Shown here: in pieces, positions 35,282 to 46,399 of the stretch
How the letters are laid out: the number at the start of each line of letters is the position of its first letter
How positions within the stretch are numbered: position 1 is the stretch's first letter
DNA from: Gnetum montanum
Taxonomy: Eukaryota; Streptophyta; Gnetopsida; Gnetales; Gnetaceae
DNA: 64,000 bases
Direction: 5' to 3'
Assembly: GCA_015680685.1 (NCBI GenBank)
Contig: MNCI01024352.1
Span: 147,119-211,118, forward strand
Program-made: the position numbers and the translations under genes
The notes under the pieces: model-generated
What the model was told of the DNA's origin: nothing
The model's input: the letters and a program-made list of their open reading frames with translations, nothing else
Database searches by the model: none

Positions 35282-37060
35282 ATGCCTTCTTCTCACAAGC
35301 ATGATGAATCAAAACTCCTAGTGCCCCAAGAATTCAAAGTGGTGTACACTCATCTAGATGAGATTGTACCCGATTTCACCTTCATCCTACATAAGATGAA
35401 CAACATGGATGGAGAGATATGGAGGATAATGTTATGTTGCCACTCAACCAATCTATTCCTGGGATGTTGCTCTAAACTCTTAAGAGGTTGAGCATCCAGG
35501 ATCTTCATGAAGAATACATTGTGCAAGACTATGACTATTGGGACTACTATCCCACTGAAACACAACACAAAATAGATCAACACTAGGACAAGCCCCATAA
35601 AGCTATGAAGGGAAAATGGTTCATTAACCCTTTGTTGCTGCTAAATCAAAAAGACAATGAGGATCCTCCCTCTGGGAGTTCTCAACATAAAGATTCTCCA
35701 CCCTTTGACTTCGATGAAGGGGGTTTGAACCTAAATTTAAAGTTTGCTATCAATAACCTTGGTTTAGACAAGAGTGGGAGTCAAGGTAGGGGCTCAAGCA
35801 AGCATCATGATGATAATAAAGTTGATGATTGTGATCGTGACAAGTGGAGAGGAGGTGGAAGACACCATGGTGGTGGCAGTAATCCTCCCTTTTCGTTCTC
35901 TTCATCTGCATCTTCTTCTTGCTCCTTTGAATCTGATTGAAACAACAGAGGACGAAACCATGATAAAGGTGAACAATGGGATAATGAACAAATGCCCCAC
36001 CATGAATGAAGGGGTAGTAGAGGACATCATAGGCGTCATCAAAATCATGATGATGATGAACCTTTGCTAGTAACTCGAAGCATGCCAAACATTGCAGAGG
36101 CAATTAGAACTCCAACCAGGCATGTGAAAGATAGCAGAATCAAGAGGTTGGATATGAACAATATCCCTAGATTTGAGGGGGATATAACTCAAATCCATAG
36201 ATCCATCTTCAATCCTTTCACAATGTCTATGCCTTGTAGAACATTGAAAAGGACAAGCGAAAACTTAAGCTATTTCCCAGGACACTCACAAAAGAAGTAG
36301 AAAGTTGGTACTGCTCTTTGGAGCTAGAATCAATTTGTAGATGGAGTACGATGTTGGAGCTGTTCAATGACAAATATTAAACGTACTTTAGAGTGTTCAA
36401 TTTGAGAAAGCAAATCCAAGGCTAGTCACAAGAAACACATGAACCCTTGGACACAGCCATGGACAAGTATTACTCTCTTTTGCATAGATGTCTTGGCCAT
36501 GGTTATTTTGAGCAGTAATAGCTTCGCCATATCATAGATGGGCTTTGATCAGAAACGAGGAGAACCCTTAGTGTCTATGCCTAAGGGAGACTGTGAGAAC
36601 TTGGAGCCCATCAAATACAAAGGCTAATTAACCAGGTTGTAAATAAAGAAGGTGAATTGAAGAAACGAAAAAGTGCTAAAGAATATAACCAAGATCCTTC
36701 CATTAAAAAAAGGGAGGTATGATTCTGTGATAGTGAGGGGGAGGCACCACTTGATGAAGTTGTGTAGTGAAAAACCTTGCCGATTGAAAAATATGTTTCC
36801 AAAATTTCTGCCAAGGTGAACAAAATGTGGAAATCTTTGGATAAAAAATTCCAAATAGCTCTAAAAATTGTAGAAGAATCCAAAGAGCAAAGTAGTGATC
36901 ATGATTGTAGAAGAAGAAAGGGAGTTGAATGTGCCTACCAAAGGGGTAAGGGCAAGGCTGCTTTAGGATAAGAGGTTGTGGAGTCAAAATCAAATGATGA
37001 TGATGGATGTGACATTTGCCAATATGAACATCCTAAGAGATGTTGCCTTTTTGTGTCACA
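35282..37060 (+). pseudogene. Athila-like gag remnant
   Basis: Frames from the ATG at 35282 and from 35605 give an acidic then G/S/H-rich N-terminal part. From about 36130 the retrotransposon gag core is recognisable in pieces: IPRFEGDITQIH, KLKLFPRTLTKEVESWY, a FNDKY..YFR...LRKQIQG region at about 36360-36425, and DTAMDKYYSLLHRCLGHG. A cysteine- and histidine-rich bit (CDICQYEHPKRCC) lies at about 37010-37045. At least ten stops or shifts break it. Confidence 0.65.
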
Positions 37061-37739
37061 CTTGTAAGAATTTGGGGTGTATGCTCTAAATCCTAAATTG
37101 GCAAGAAGGCAAGCACCTAGAAGATTAGCTTATGCTCAAGGCAATTCTAAGCAATTTCACCAACAACAAGCTTACTATCCAGGTGGAGCTCCACCACAAC
37201 CATATGAGTAATATCATCAATGGTAGCACCCACAGTTGTGGGGGATGCCACTATCAAGGTAGCAGTACCCTTATAGGTAGCCAAATCTGCATGGGTACTA
37301 TGTTCAACAACCCATGTCTCCATGTGACTCTTCTAGTCATGCTTCTTTTCAGCATCACTACTACCCTCCAGAGTATTACAGAACTCATTCTCCATCTCCT
37401 AAAGGGGAATCCCCATATCCTTATCATCCTTCTCATCCTTCTGCACATGTCCCTCCACCCTCAACCTGATTATTGCATACCCTAGCCATGTAGGGCAAGA
37501 TTCCTGTGTAGCCACAACAACGTAATGCTACTAGGTCCATCAACTTACAATTGGTTCCTCCATCAAGTGATTTGGAATCCAGACCTAGAAAAAGACCATT
37601 CTTCCAAACCAATAACCCTATAAAGCCCTCACTGACACATGTGGCTAGTTACCCTATGTCTCCTTCATCCTCTACATGTATTCCTTTCAAAAATCCTTCC
37701 AACCAAATGCTTCCCAAGATTCGCATAGTCATGTTAATC

Positions 37740-38250
37740 CATGGTGTATCCAATTAGATCAAGGTTGACAACCTTCCCAAAAAAAGAGCTAATATTGGAA
37801 GTCCTCTCATCTACTTATAGATTACTGGAAATAAGCCATGCAAGGATCTTCTTGTGTCAATCTAATTTCTCACAAAATGTACACAGCTTGGAACCTGCCT
37901 CCTTTCAAAAAGAGCAACATTAATTTAGAATTAGTAGATCAATCCATCATTGTTCCCTTGGGATTAGTGGAGGACATTGTGGTGTTTTTTGATCATCCTA
38001 TCCTATTGATTTCCTTATGATCAAGATTGATAACTACAAGGGGGACTTCCCAATCATTATGGGAAGGGCTTGGTTGAGCACTGTTGATGCATGAATAGAC
38101 ATAAGAGATCTTTCCCTAAAAATTTCCAATGAAAATGCATTCAGAAAGATCAAGAAGAAGAGAGTTCCTTGCATCACATACAACAATATAGGGTTCAATG
38201 GTGTGTAGAAGTTATGGTCTATTAAAACCACATCAATTAAAGCATGTAGA
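37740..38250 (+). pseudogene. Athila-like aspartic protease remnant
   Basis: Fragments LELVDQSIIVPLGLVEDIVV (about 37927-37985) and a DFPIIMGRAWLSTVDA piece (about 38045-38090) match the C-terminal half of Athila-type proteases. The active-site DLGAS part is not readable. Confidence 0.6.
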
Positions 38251-38739
38251 TAGTGTGCAGATGAATCTGAAATCCAACAGTGCCTATACAAAGCAGCCAC
38301 AAAGCAAGAGGGCATCCAGTGGTTGACAACCAATCCTAATAGTAGCACACTTTGCATGGGACCAACTGAGAACCTAACTTGTACCTATTTTAAAGGCATG
38401 GATGAATTGGAGCAAGTTCATCATCAACTCTCTAATGATGAACTTGATGATACTTACTGAGAAGAGTTGGAAATCCCTGACAATTTTAAACAGAAGCCCC
38501 TAGAGTTGAAAACTCTACCCATTGACATGGAATATGCATTTTTGAAAAATGGCAAGTTGGTAATAGTTAATGCCAACCTTGCTCTTGAGTAGAAAAATAT
38601 GCTACTGAATGCAGTTAACAAATGGCTAATAACCTTTACTTGGTCATATCCTAAACTCAAATGGAATTGATCCTAGGATATGTCAGCATCGCATCTATAC
38701 TAATCCTTCCATCAAGCCAAAGACGCAACTGTAGTGATA

Positions 38740-39560
38740 GCTAAAGCCCAAATTGAAGTAGATCGTCAAAGAGGAAATTAAACAACTTCTCAAGGTGGGG
38801 TTCATCTATTCAATTGTGGATAGTGAGTGGGTTAGCCCAATTATGATTGTGCCAAAGAAAGATGACAAGTGGTGAGTCTATATTGATTTCAGGCCATTGA
38901 ACATGGCAACCTATAAAGATCATTTCTTGTTGCCATTTGTGGACTAGGTGTTGGACATTATATCTGGGCATTGCTATTACAACTTTTTGGATGGCTATAG
39001 TGGCTATAACTAGATTTAGATCATGCCACAAGTTCAAGCCAAAACAACATTCATGAGTCCCTAGGGAACTCTTGCATATCGAAAGATGCCATTTGGTCTA
39101 TGTAATGCCCCTACAACTTTCCAACACCTTGCCTTGAGCATTTTTCAGCAGCAAATTGGTAGCAAGATGAAAGTCTTCATAGATGACTTTTCCACCTATG
39201 GCACTACATTTGATTAAGCCCTGGACGACCTTGAGCAAGTGCTTAAAAGATGTGTGAAGACCAATCTTCGACTCAATTGGCAAAAGAGCCATCTCATGGT
39301 CCAGGAAGGCATTATTTTGGGGCATATAATCTCACAAGTAGCGATTGAGGTGGACATTAAAAAAAGATTAGGATCATCCAAGGAATAACCCATCAACCAA
39401 AAACTGCTAAAGATGTCAGGTCATTCCTTGGACACATTGGCTACTACCAAAAATTTGTAGAGAATTTCTCTAAGATTGTTAAACCGTTGGTCAAGCTAAC
39501 AAAGAAAGATGCTCTGTTTGTATGGACCAAGGAATGTGAAAAGGCATTCTAGCAACTCAC
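38740..39560 (+). pseudogene. Athila-like reverse transcriptase remnant
   Basis: Readable blocks in order: VKEEIKQLLKVGFIY, WVSPIMIVPKKDDKW, FRPLNMATYKDHFLLPFVD, FLDGYSGYN, KMPFGLCNAPTTFQ, catalytic FIDD at 39176-39187, LRLNWQKSHLMVQEGIILG, and SFLGHIGYYQKFVENFS at about 39422-39470. In-frame stops lie where CAG, CGA or TGG codons are expected: TGA 38873, TAG 38945, 39011, 39017, 39062 and 39550. Confidence 0.85.
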
Positions 39561-39599
39561 GAAGAAGCTTGTAGAAGCTCAAATTCTATGAGCACTTGA

Positions 39600-39960
39600 T
39601 TAGTCTTAATTGTTTCACATTATGACAAATGTGTCAAACTATGTCTTGGGAGCTATGCTTACACAGTTGGACAATCAGAAACATCCTTATTATATCCATT
39701 GCACAAACCAAAGCATTGTGGGTACAAAGGTTAATTACACCACAACAAAAAAAGGGCTAATGGCAGTGGTGTATGCCTTGGAGAAATTCAAGTACTATGT
39801 GCTTGGATATAAGGTATTTGTGTACACTGATCATAGTGCCATTTACTTCCTCATGAACAAGCTGATGATGAGCCCCTATGCATATGGTGGCTAGTGATCT
39901 TACAGGAGTTCGATCTTACAATGGTAGATCTAAAGAAAATTAAGAATGTGGTCACTGATC
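39600..39960 (+). pseudogene. Athila-like RNase H remnant
   Basis: An open stretch of 94 codons from 39610 reads VSNYVLGAMLTQLDNQKHP, NYTTTKKGLMAVVYALEKF and VFVYTDHSAIYFLMNK, the RNase H domain of Ty3/gypsy pol. The first catalytic position is N (SN in place of SD). The frame breaks after 39894. Confidence 0.8.
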
Positions 39961-40229
39961 ACTTATCTTAGTTACGATTGAACAACAAAGAGGAGGAAAG
40001 CCCACTCTCTGATCAATTTCCTAATAAACTCCTCTTTGCCAATGTAATAAATGAACAAGTGCCCACTAAGCTAAAATGGTAAGATGACATTCTCACTTAT
40101 CCTATTACTTAGGAGATGCCACAAGACTTAGACCACTAGAAGAAACAACAATTTCTTTATTAGGCCAAATGCTTCATGGAAATCATCAAACATCTTTACA
40201 AGGTGTGCATAGATGGCCTGGTTTATTGG

Positions 40230-41300
40230 TGTCCTTGATGCTAATGAACTGCATGTTCTCCAAGATGCTCATGAGGACCCTTATGAGGAACACTATGTAG
40301 GAAGATGCACGACCATTAAGATCTAAATAGTAGAGTATTATTGGCCAACAATCTTCAAGGATGCTCATCGATTTGTATACTCTTATAAACGTTGTTAACA
40401 AGATGGTGGGATGACCACTTGAATGGAGGGGCCTCAGTAGTGGATCCAGCCATTGGAACCCTTCGATATCTAGGGCATTGACTTTATGGGTCCTATCATG
40501 CCCATGTTAAATGAAAAGGCATACATAATAATCATTGTTGACTATTGTATCAAATGGAAAAATGTAGCAGTTGTCATCGACTGTACATCTTCCACTGTTG
40601 CACATTTTGTGGAACAAAATGTTGTAAACAGGTTTGGAGTGCCACGTGCACTAATTTATGATAATGGTACTCATTTTACAAGTGTTACTTTTCGCAAGCT
40701 CATGCAATGCTTTGGGGTTTAACATAAATTAATAACACCTTACCACCCCCAAGATAATAGTCAAGCTGTGGTTACCAATAAGGGGATCACCAAAATATTA
40801 ATGAGAATAATTAGCAAATATAGGAGAAACTAGAGCAAAAAACTCAACAATGCCCTTTGGGCATACTGCTCAACATGGAAACTCCTTATACGCTACTCTC
40901 CCTATGAGCTAGTGTATGGAAAATTACTAACTTTCCTTATCCAATCCAAGCTTTGTATACTTTCAATAGCCTATGACCTTGACCTTAACCTTAGACTAGA
41001 ACAAAAAGAAAGATTGATCAACCTTAATGTGCTAGATGAGAATAGATTAGTGTCATTAAATGAAGTGCACAAGGCGTTCAACAAATAACAACATGACCTT
41101 AGAATAAGGAAAGTCAAATTTAACCTTGGAGATAAGGTCCTTTACTAGAACCCCACACATGTTCCAAAACCAACCAAGTTCCAAAAATTATATGAAGGGC
41201 CTTATATCATTTATGAAACCTTTCCTTTTGGGGCCATGTTGATCTACAAACCTGAGAGCCCAAACAAAAAGCAACTAGTCAACATACAATAGCTTAACTT
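40230..41300 (+). pseudogene. Athila-like integrase remnant
   Basis: A zinc-binding part (H..., EHYVGRCTTIKI, YYWPTIFKDAHRFVYSYKRC) is followed by FMGPI, the IIIIVDY core, FGVPRALIYDNGTHF (second catalytic D present), TPYHPQDNSQAVVTNK (the catalytic E position reads V), and a C-terminal part ending in the FEGPY-like block near 41190. Several stops. Confidence 0.8.
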
Positions 41301-41320
41301 TTCCATGAGCCCAAGAAAGA

Positions 41321-43400
41321 CAGTGCAAGCAACACCTCCATGGATGGATAACCTTGCTCAATTTTTTGAATCTCCTCCTTTCAATTTAGTTGTGGGGAAG
41401 ATGGTCATATATGTTAACCATATAAGTGGCTTCTTAGTTTTTCTACTTTTTTGTTTTGTTTTACACTTTCTTTGTTTTTATACCTTTTTGTTTTACACTT
41501 TCTAATTTGTTTTACAACATCTTTAGTATGTTTTAACTTTCTTGAATATTTTACAATTTATTTTATATTTTACTTTATTTTGGTGTGAATTTTTTCTTAT
41601 TTTCTAATAAAGTGCTTTGTTGCTAACAGAACACAGTGATGTTATAGCTATTTGCTAATGGTGGTTTGTAGTTAATGTTTTTGATTGCTAATGTTTGGTT
41701 TCCATTTTTGAATTTTGATGACTAATGACTAAGACAAAGTTTCTTTTTCATGGAATAGGTAGTGAATCCACATCATCCATGCATCCACCAACTTTATGAT
41801 CTTTCTTATTTTGGAAATATGATGTCTTTTTTTTTATTAATGAAACTTTAACAAACTTGCAACCTTGGTAGTTTCCAAGCTTGGGAAGGATTCAAATGAC
41901 TTGAAAAGGGTGTGACTTCAAGGGGATTCAATGCTCTCTGTGCCTTTCTACTCACTTGAGTGTATGAGTATTTTTCATGGATTTCTTACTGTTCCATGTT
42001 GACCAATAACGGTAAGTTAATAAGTCTTTACATGGTGTGTTTCCCATCCAAAAATCCATAAAACAAAAAATTCAAAAAATGATGGCAATTCAAAGCACAT
42101 CCCTTAGACAAAATAATGGGCTACAAGCACTAGTTATGGGACTGTAAAGATATGTTACCCATGCCTAAAGGTCCCCTCTAACTAAGGCCCTTTCTCACTT
42201 CCTACTTCTCTTTTCTTCTCAAATATGAAATAGTGTGTAATCTGTAGAAGCATTCTTATGTCTTAAGGAGGTGGACTAGTCTTAGAGTGGTAATGCGAGG
42301 TCACTAAAAGTGTTTGGTTTTGATTTGGACTAAGAATGAACTTTATTAGATCATTTAAACATGAAATCCACAAGGGACTTTATATGACCATGATTAGGAA
42401 TTCCATCCCATTCTCTTTCCTCATTCATCAATGCTTTCCATTCTTCACCTCACTGCTAGTTTCCATGTCTTATTCAATGTCTTAGTTTGATGTGTTGAAA
42501 TTCTTAGGTAGATTCTTCTGAATTGGGTCCTTAACTTTTCATGGCCATTAATCAATTGTGGGGCCCATGGACTCCTTATTTGAGGTTATGCAATGACAAA
42601 AAGGGCATGTGCCTACTATGGGGAGGATCCACTTGCATATCCCTTAGTTGGGATAGTTAATCTTCTTATCCTTAGGCATTTTCGCAATTAAATCTTTCGT
42701 GTGCCTAATCGATGCATCCAACTATGCACCCCTTAAAGGCATTTCTCCATCACTCTTCTAATTAAAAACCTCCATCTTTGTACACTATTAAGCCTTCTTT
42801 ATGCATGTTCTTGGCTTTGTGGGCTTCCAAAAGACTCCAATTTCACATAAAAATCCTTGTATTTCTTGAATTTTTGAAAAGTCAATGGTGGCCAACGGAT
42901 GCATCGACGTGGCCTTGTAGATGCAACTGTAGCCCCGTAGATGCAACCACTTGTGTCAATACAGCCAAGTTAATGCAGCCTCATTGATGCATGGTAAAAT
43001 ACTATGAATAGAGTGCAATATTGAGCAATTTTGTGTCATTTTTCCTCAAACAAGAGGGGAGTTTTTGTGATTTTTTAAAGCCCATATCTTTCACATCACT
43101 TGTCTAATTTCGGTCATTTTCAGTCCTCTAACTACTATAGGTATGCTCTTCATCATGGGGGTTATAAACCATAGATTTTTGACAAAAAAATTTTCTAACT
43201 CCCCCATGGGTTTAATGAAAAAAAATATTAAATCATCAACATGTGGAAGTTAAACCCTTATAACAAACTCTGGTAACCTAAAATTAATTAAAATAATATA
43301 TAAAAATCAATCTGCCATAACCACACCTTAGCCAAGTGTAATTATCTCAAAAAGAGATAAGGTACTTAATGTTATGAGTTACACACTATATGCTAATCCT
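41321..43400 (+). other. Non-coding 3' part of Athila-like element or flank
   Basis: AT-rich, no long frame. A GATGCA-rich stretch at 42895-42985 (GGATGCATCGACGTGGCC, CATTGATGCAT) recalls the GATGCA-rich start of the 5' LTR but cannot be aligned over length. No 3' LTR is identified, so the element is truncated or its 3' end was replaced. Confidence 0.4.
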
Positions 43401-44335
43401 TGATTGTGTTGTGGTCACAAATGACATCAAGACCGAAGCATGGACTAGAGGCAAGACCTTCTTGACCTAGGGATAAGCAACCTAGAACTAGAAGGGGCAA
43501 ACAAGAATAACCCTAGGAACAGAAATCCAAAACTCACACCACAAGACCTCTTCACAAGGACCCCAAAGTGGAGTCTGTTCGTCAAATTCTAGAAGAAGCA
43601 TAAATAGAGCAGTCTCATCGAGATGAGACACTAGGTCCCATGCTAAGACTTGAAGTTACCTTAACTCATGCCTATCTTAATCAAATCAAGCCTAGGAACG
43701 TTCAACGTTTAGTTCTCCAAGAACTGAACTTTGGGATGTTCTTGGAGTTCATTCTAGAGGAAGTTAGAGCTCAATTGTAGACCTTTCCCATGTGGCCAAT
43801 TATCACTTCTAGTGGGGAGTGGTACATGGAAGAGACCTACTTCTTCTAGAACAACCAACAACCAGGTGCCATAGTGTGTCCTACTCAATGGAAGTAATCA
43901 TGTAGGCTCTTGGCTTGCCTAATACTAGAACTAGCGTGGCAGAGATCTCAACTCAAGAAGACCCTAAAGTAAAGAAGGAGTGGACTTAGCGATGCTATGA
44001 AGTGAATTGTAAGGAGTATGATGCACTCACTATGGTGGAACGCATGTATTTCAAGATAGCGGTCCATCACCTCAATTTGATGGTAAGGCCTAGTAAGGTG
44101 ATTGCCTTTTTCGTTGATGTGTGTGCTGCTTTAAGTGAAAAATTCTCCATCAACCTTCCATAATTGATCTATCTAGAGATAGAGAAGTAGTTCAAAGAGA
44201 ATGAATGTCGAAGGAAGGCCCAACCATTTCCCTGCCTCATTAGAAAACTATGCAAAAGGGTAGGAATAGTTTGCTACACCAATGACATAATCAAGCATGC
44301 TCATTCTACCTCTTAGGCAGAAATGATGAAGGACA

Positions 44336-44340
44336 AGACC
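44336..44340. repeat. Target-site duplication of solo LTR 1, left
   Basis: AGACC here against AGATC at 45154-45158, one mismatch of the C-to-T type. Confidence 0.6.
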
Positions 44341-45153
44341 TGATGAGACGCAATATCGCATGAGCCACGATATCGCGGTCGTCGTGATATTGCATCCCAT
44401 GCGATATCGCATAAGCGATATCGCGTCGTCCCTGCAATATCGCATACGCGATATCGCGATCCGCCGTCAAATCTATAAATAAGAGGCAGCACTCCCCTCA
44501 TTTCCCATCTTGATTTAGAAGTAGGGAAACTATGGCAGTTTGATCACTCCAGAGATAGATTATTTTCCATGTGCCCGCAGTAGGAGTCCTAGAGTGAACG
44601 GATCTTTATTCGAGCAACTTTGTACCTGAACGTAAGTTGTGTACGGCAATAAAGACGAACTTGATTGGATAAACCTTGCAGTGCATGGAATAGGATTTTA
44701 TTTAATTTTTATTTATTGCTTTCCTAGAATGCGGTATGAGTACGACTTGATTACGAGCATCTAAGGATGTGTACGGCTAGTCAAGCAATCGGCTGCTTGT
44801 CGCATGCAGTATGAGTACGACTTAATTACGAGCATCTCGTGTGACTACTTGGTAACCCAGTGGCATATCCAAGATCTACGCTTGGTAATCCCAGTGGTAG
44901 TTATGCACGGTAGATGTGTACGGTTAGTCAAGGAATCAGCTGCTCATCGCACTTAGGCTAATTAGGCTCTCTCAACCCTTTCCTCCTAGTTANNNNNNNN
45001 NNNNNNNNNNNNNNNNNNNNNNNNNNNNNNNNGAATGATTAACCCCAAGTGTTCCATGGGGCGTTTAGGCATTTAGTCTGCGGAGTTCGACCGGATCACG
45101 CGTGCTACGCTCGTTTCGTATGGTTGAGTGTAGGGGTACCTCGCCACTCATCA
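44341..45153 (+). mobile_element. Solo LTR 1 with palindromic GATATC array
   Basis: It begins TGATGAG and ends ACTCATCA. The first 120 bp hold many ATATCG and ATATTG motifs, including perfect GCGATATCGC palindromes. A TATA box (TATAAAT, 44474-44480), AATAAA (44648-44653), and a 75-bp tandem duplication (GCGGTATGAGTACGACTT at 44731, repeated at 44806) follow. A 40-N gap interrupts it. No internal region follows, so it is a solo LTR, presumably left by LTR-LTR recombination. Confidence 0.8.
44993..45032. other. Assembly gap, 40 N
   Basis: A run of 40 N inside solo LTR 1. The true length is unknown. Confidence 0.98.
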
Positions 45154-45158
45154 AGATC
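45154..45158. repeat. Target-site duplication of solo LTR 1, right
   Basis: AGATC, paired with AGACC at 44336-44340. Confidence 0.6.
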
Positions 45159-45342
45159 CTTGCCACAACAAAGGAAGAGGAGTAGCCACCACCACCACCC
45201 ACTCAAGAGCAATTAACATTGAAGATGTGTGCTACTGCATAATGCATGCAAAAGCTTTGAGATTAACATTTATAGCATCAATGAGTAGGATTGAGTGGGG
45301 AGCCTTCTTTCTATCGGGTAGCCTTTAGCCATTTGAATGAGG

Positions 45343-45347
45343 TAACT
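45343..45347. repeat. Target-site duplication of solo LTR 2, left
   Basis: TAACT, identical to 46139-46143. Confidence 0.85.
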
Positions 45348-46138
45348 TGATGAGTTATCATTTTGTTGGCCACGATATCGTAGCTTGTCTCCTCATCTAT
45401 AAATAAGAGGTAGATAGTTCTGATAGGAAGTTTTTAAGTCTTAGTTTTTTGGAATTTCCTTTAAGTGTTAGTTTTAAGTAGTTCTTCTCTCAACCTTTCT
45501 CTCTCAGTGCATGCCCGCAGTGTGGTGTTTGTAATTGTATGGCATCCTTATTTGAGTGTGACGTACTTGGACATGCACATGACTAGCAATAAAGATCGAG
45601 ATTACTTCATCATTGTAGCATTCACTTAGTTTAATTATTTATTTAATTGTTACTTACTACTTTCTTAGTTAATATCTCTTCATCCTAAACTCCTGTTAAA
45701 CGCGAAATGAGTACGACTTGATCAGGAGTATTTAAGTGTGACTACTTGGTAACCCAGTAGCGTACCTAGGATCTACGCTTGGTAATCCCAATGGTAGTCA
45801 TGCACGAGGTCCAAGATGTGTACGGATGATTGAGGAACGGATGCTTATCACACTTAGGCTAGCTTAGATTCTCTCTCACCCTCTCTCTCTTAGCTTAGTT
45901 AATATTATTTTCCATTATCTCCAGGAGTAGCATTAGTATAGGAACACATCATACACCTCACTCTGGACTAAACCATACATGACAAAGTTAACACTAGTCT
46001 AGATGGGAAGATAGCAAACTGCGACCTAAGAATAACTATCTAGATCCCACAACTAGTCCATCTGCGGAGTTCAATCGGAGCGTGCATGAAATACTCGTAT
46101 TCGTATTGTTGAGTGTAGGAGTACCTCGCCACTCATCA
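45348..46138 (+). mobile_element. Solo LTR 2
   Basis: 791 bp, starting TGATGAGT and ending ACTCATCA, an 8-bp perfect terminal inverted repeat, and flanked by perfect TAACT duplications. It shares with solo LTR 1 the TATA region (CTATAAATAAGAGG, TATAAAT at 45398-45404), AATAAA at 45588-45593, and the TTGGTAACCCAGT / TTGGTAATCCCA.TGG blocks. It carries only one ACGATATCGT palindrome. Confidence 0.88.
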
Positions 46139-46143
46139 TAACT
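46139..46143. repeat. Target-site duplication of solo LTR 2, right
   Basis: TAACT, identical to 45343-45347. Confidence 0.85.
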
Positions 46144-46399
46144 CATACAATAAGCTAATTGGAAGACATGGTACCTACACTTTTTGCCCAAAGAATGTAA
46201 GTATCTGCACGCTCAATTCTTAGTGCCCAGGAGGTAACAGTATCCATTCTTGGATAACAATAATTCCTAGAAATTTTTGGGAATGCTGCTACCTTCTTGG
46301 TGTGCTTGGAGGAGGGAGATGGGGCCTATTGTGATTGAAAACCTCAATTGATGGAATGGAAACCAAGGATTCTTGGCGTAGGCAGCTCCTCAACCCCAA

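Larger units (their letters stand above)
35119..41320 (+). mobile_element. Athila-like Ty3/gypsy internal region, decayed
   Basis: The order is gag, protease, RT, RNase H, integrase, all on the plus strand. Every domain is interrupted by stops and shifts. The domain order, RT and RNase H wording and tRNA-Asp-type PBS place it in the Athila/Tat branch, nearer Athila. There is no chromodomain. Confidence 0.85.

Noticed and set aside
42890-42990. GATGCA-rich stretch as the 3' LTR of the Athila-like element
   Set aside because: Only short words are shared with the 5' LTR; the CCCGCA/AATAAA block and the terminal ACTCATCA are absent.
44341-44470. GATATC-rich block as a CRISPR-like or replication-origin array
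   Set aside because: Spacing is irregular, there are no spacers, and it lies at the start of an LTR in a plant nuclear context.
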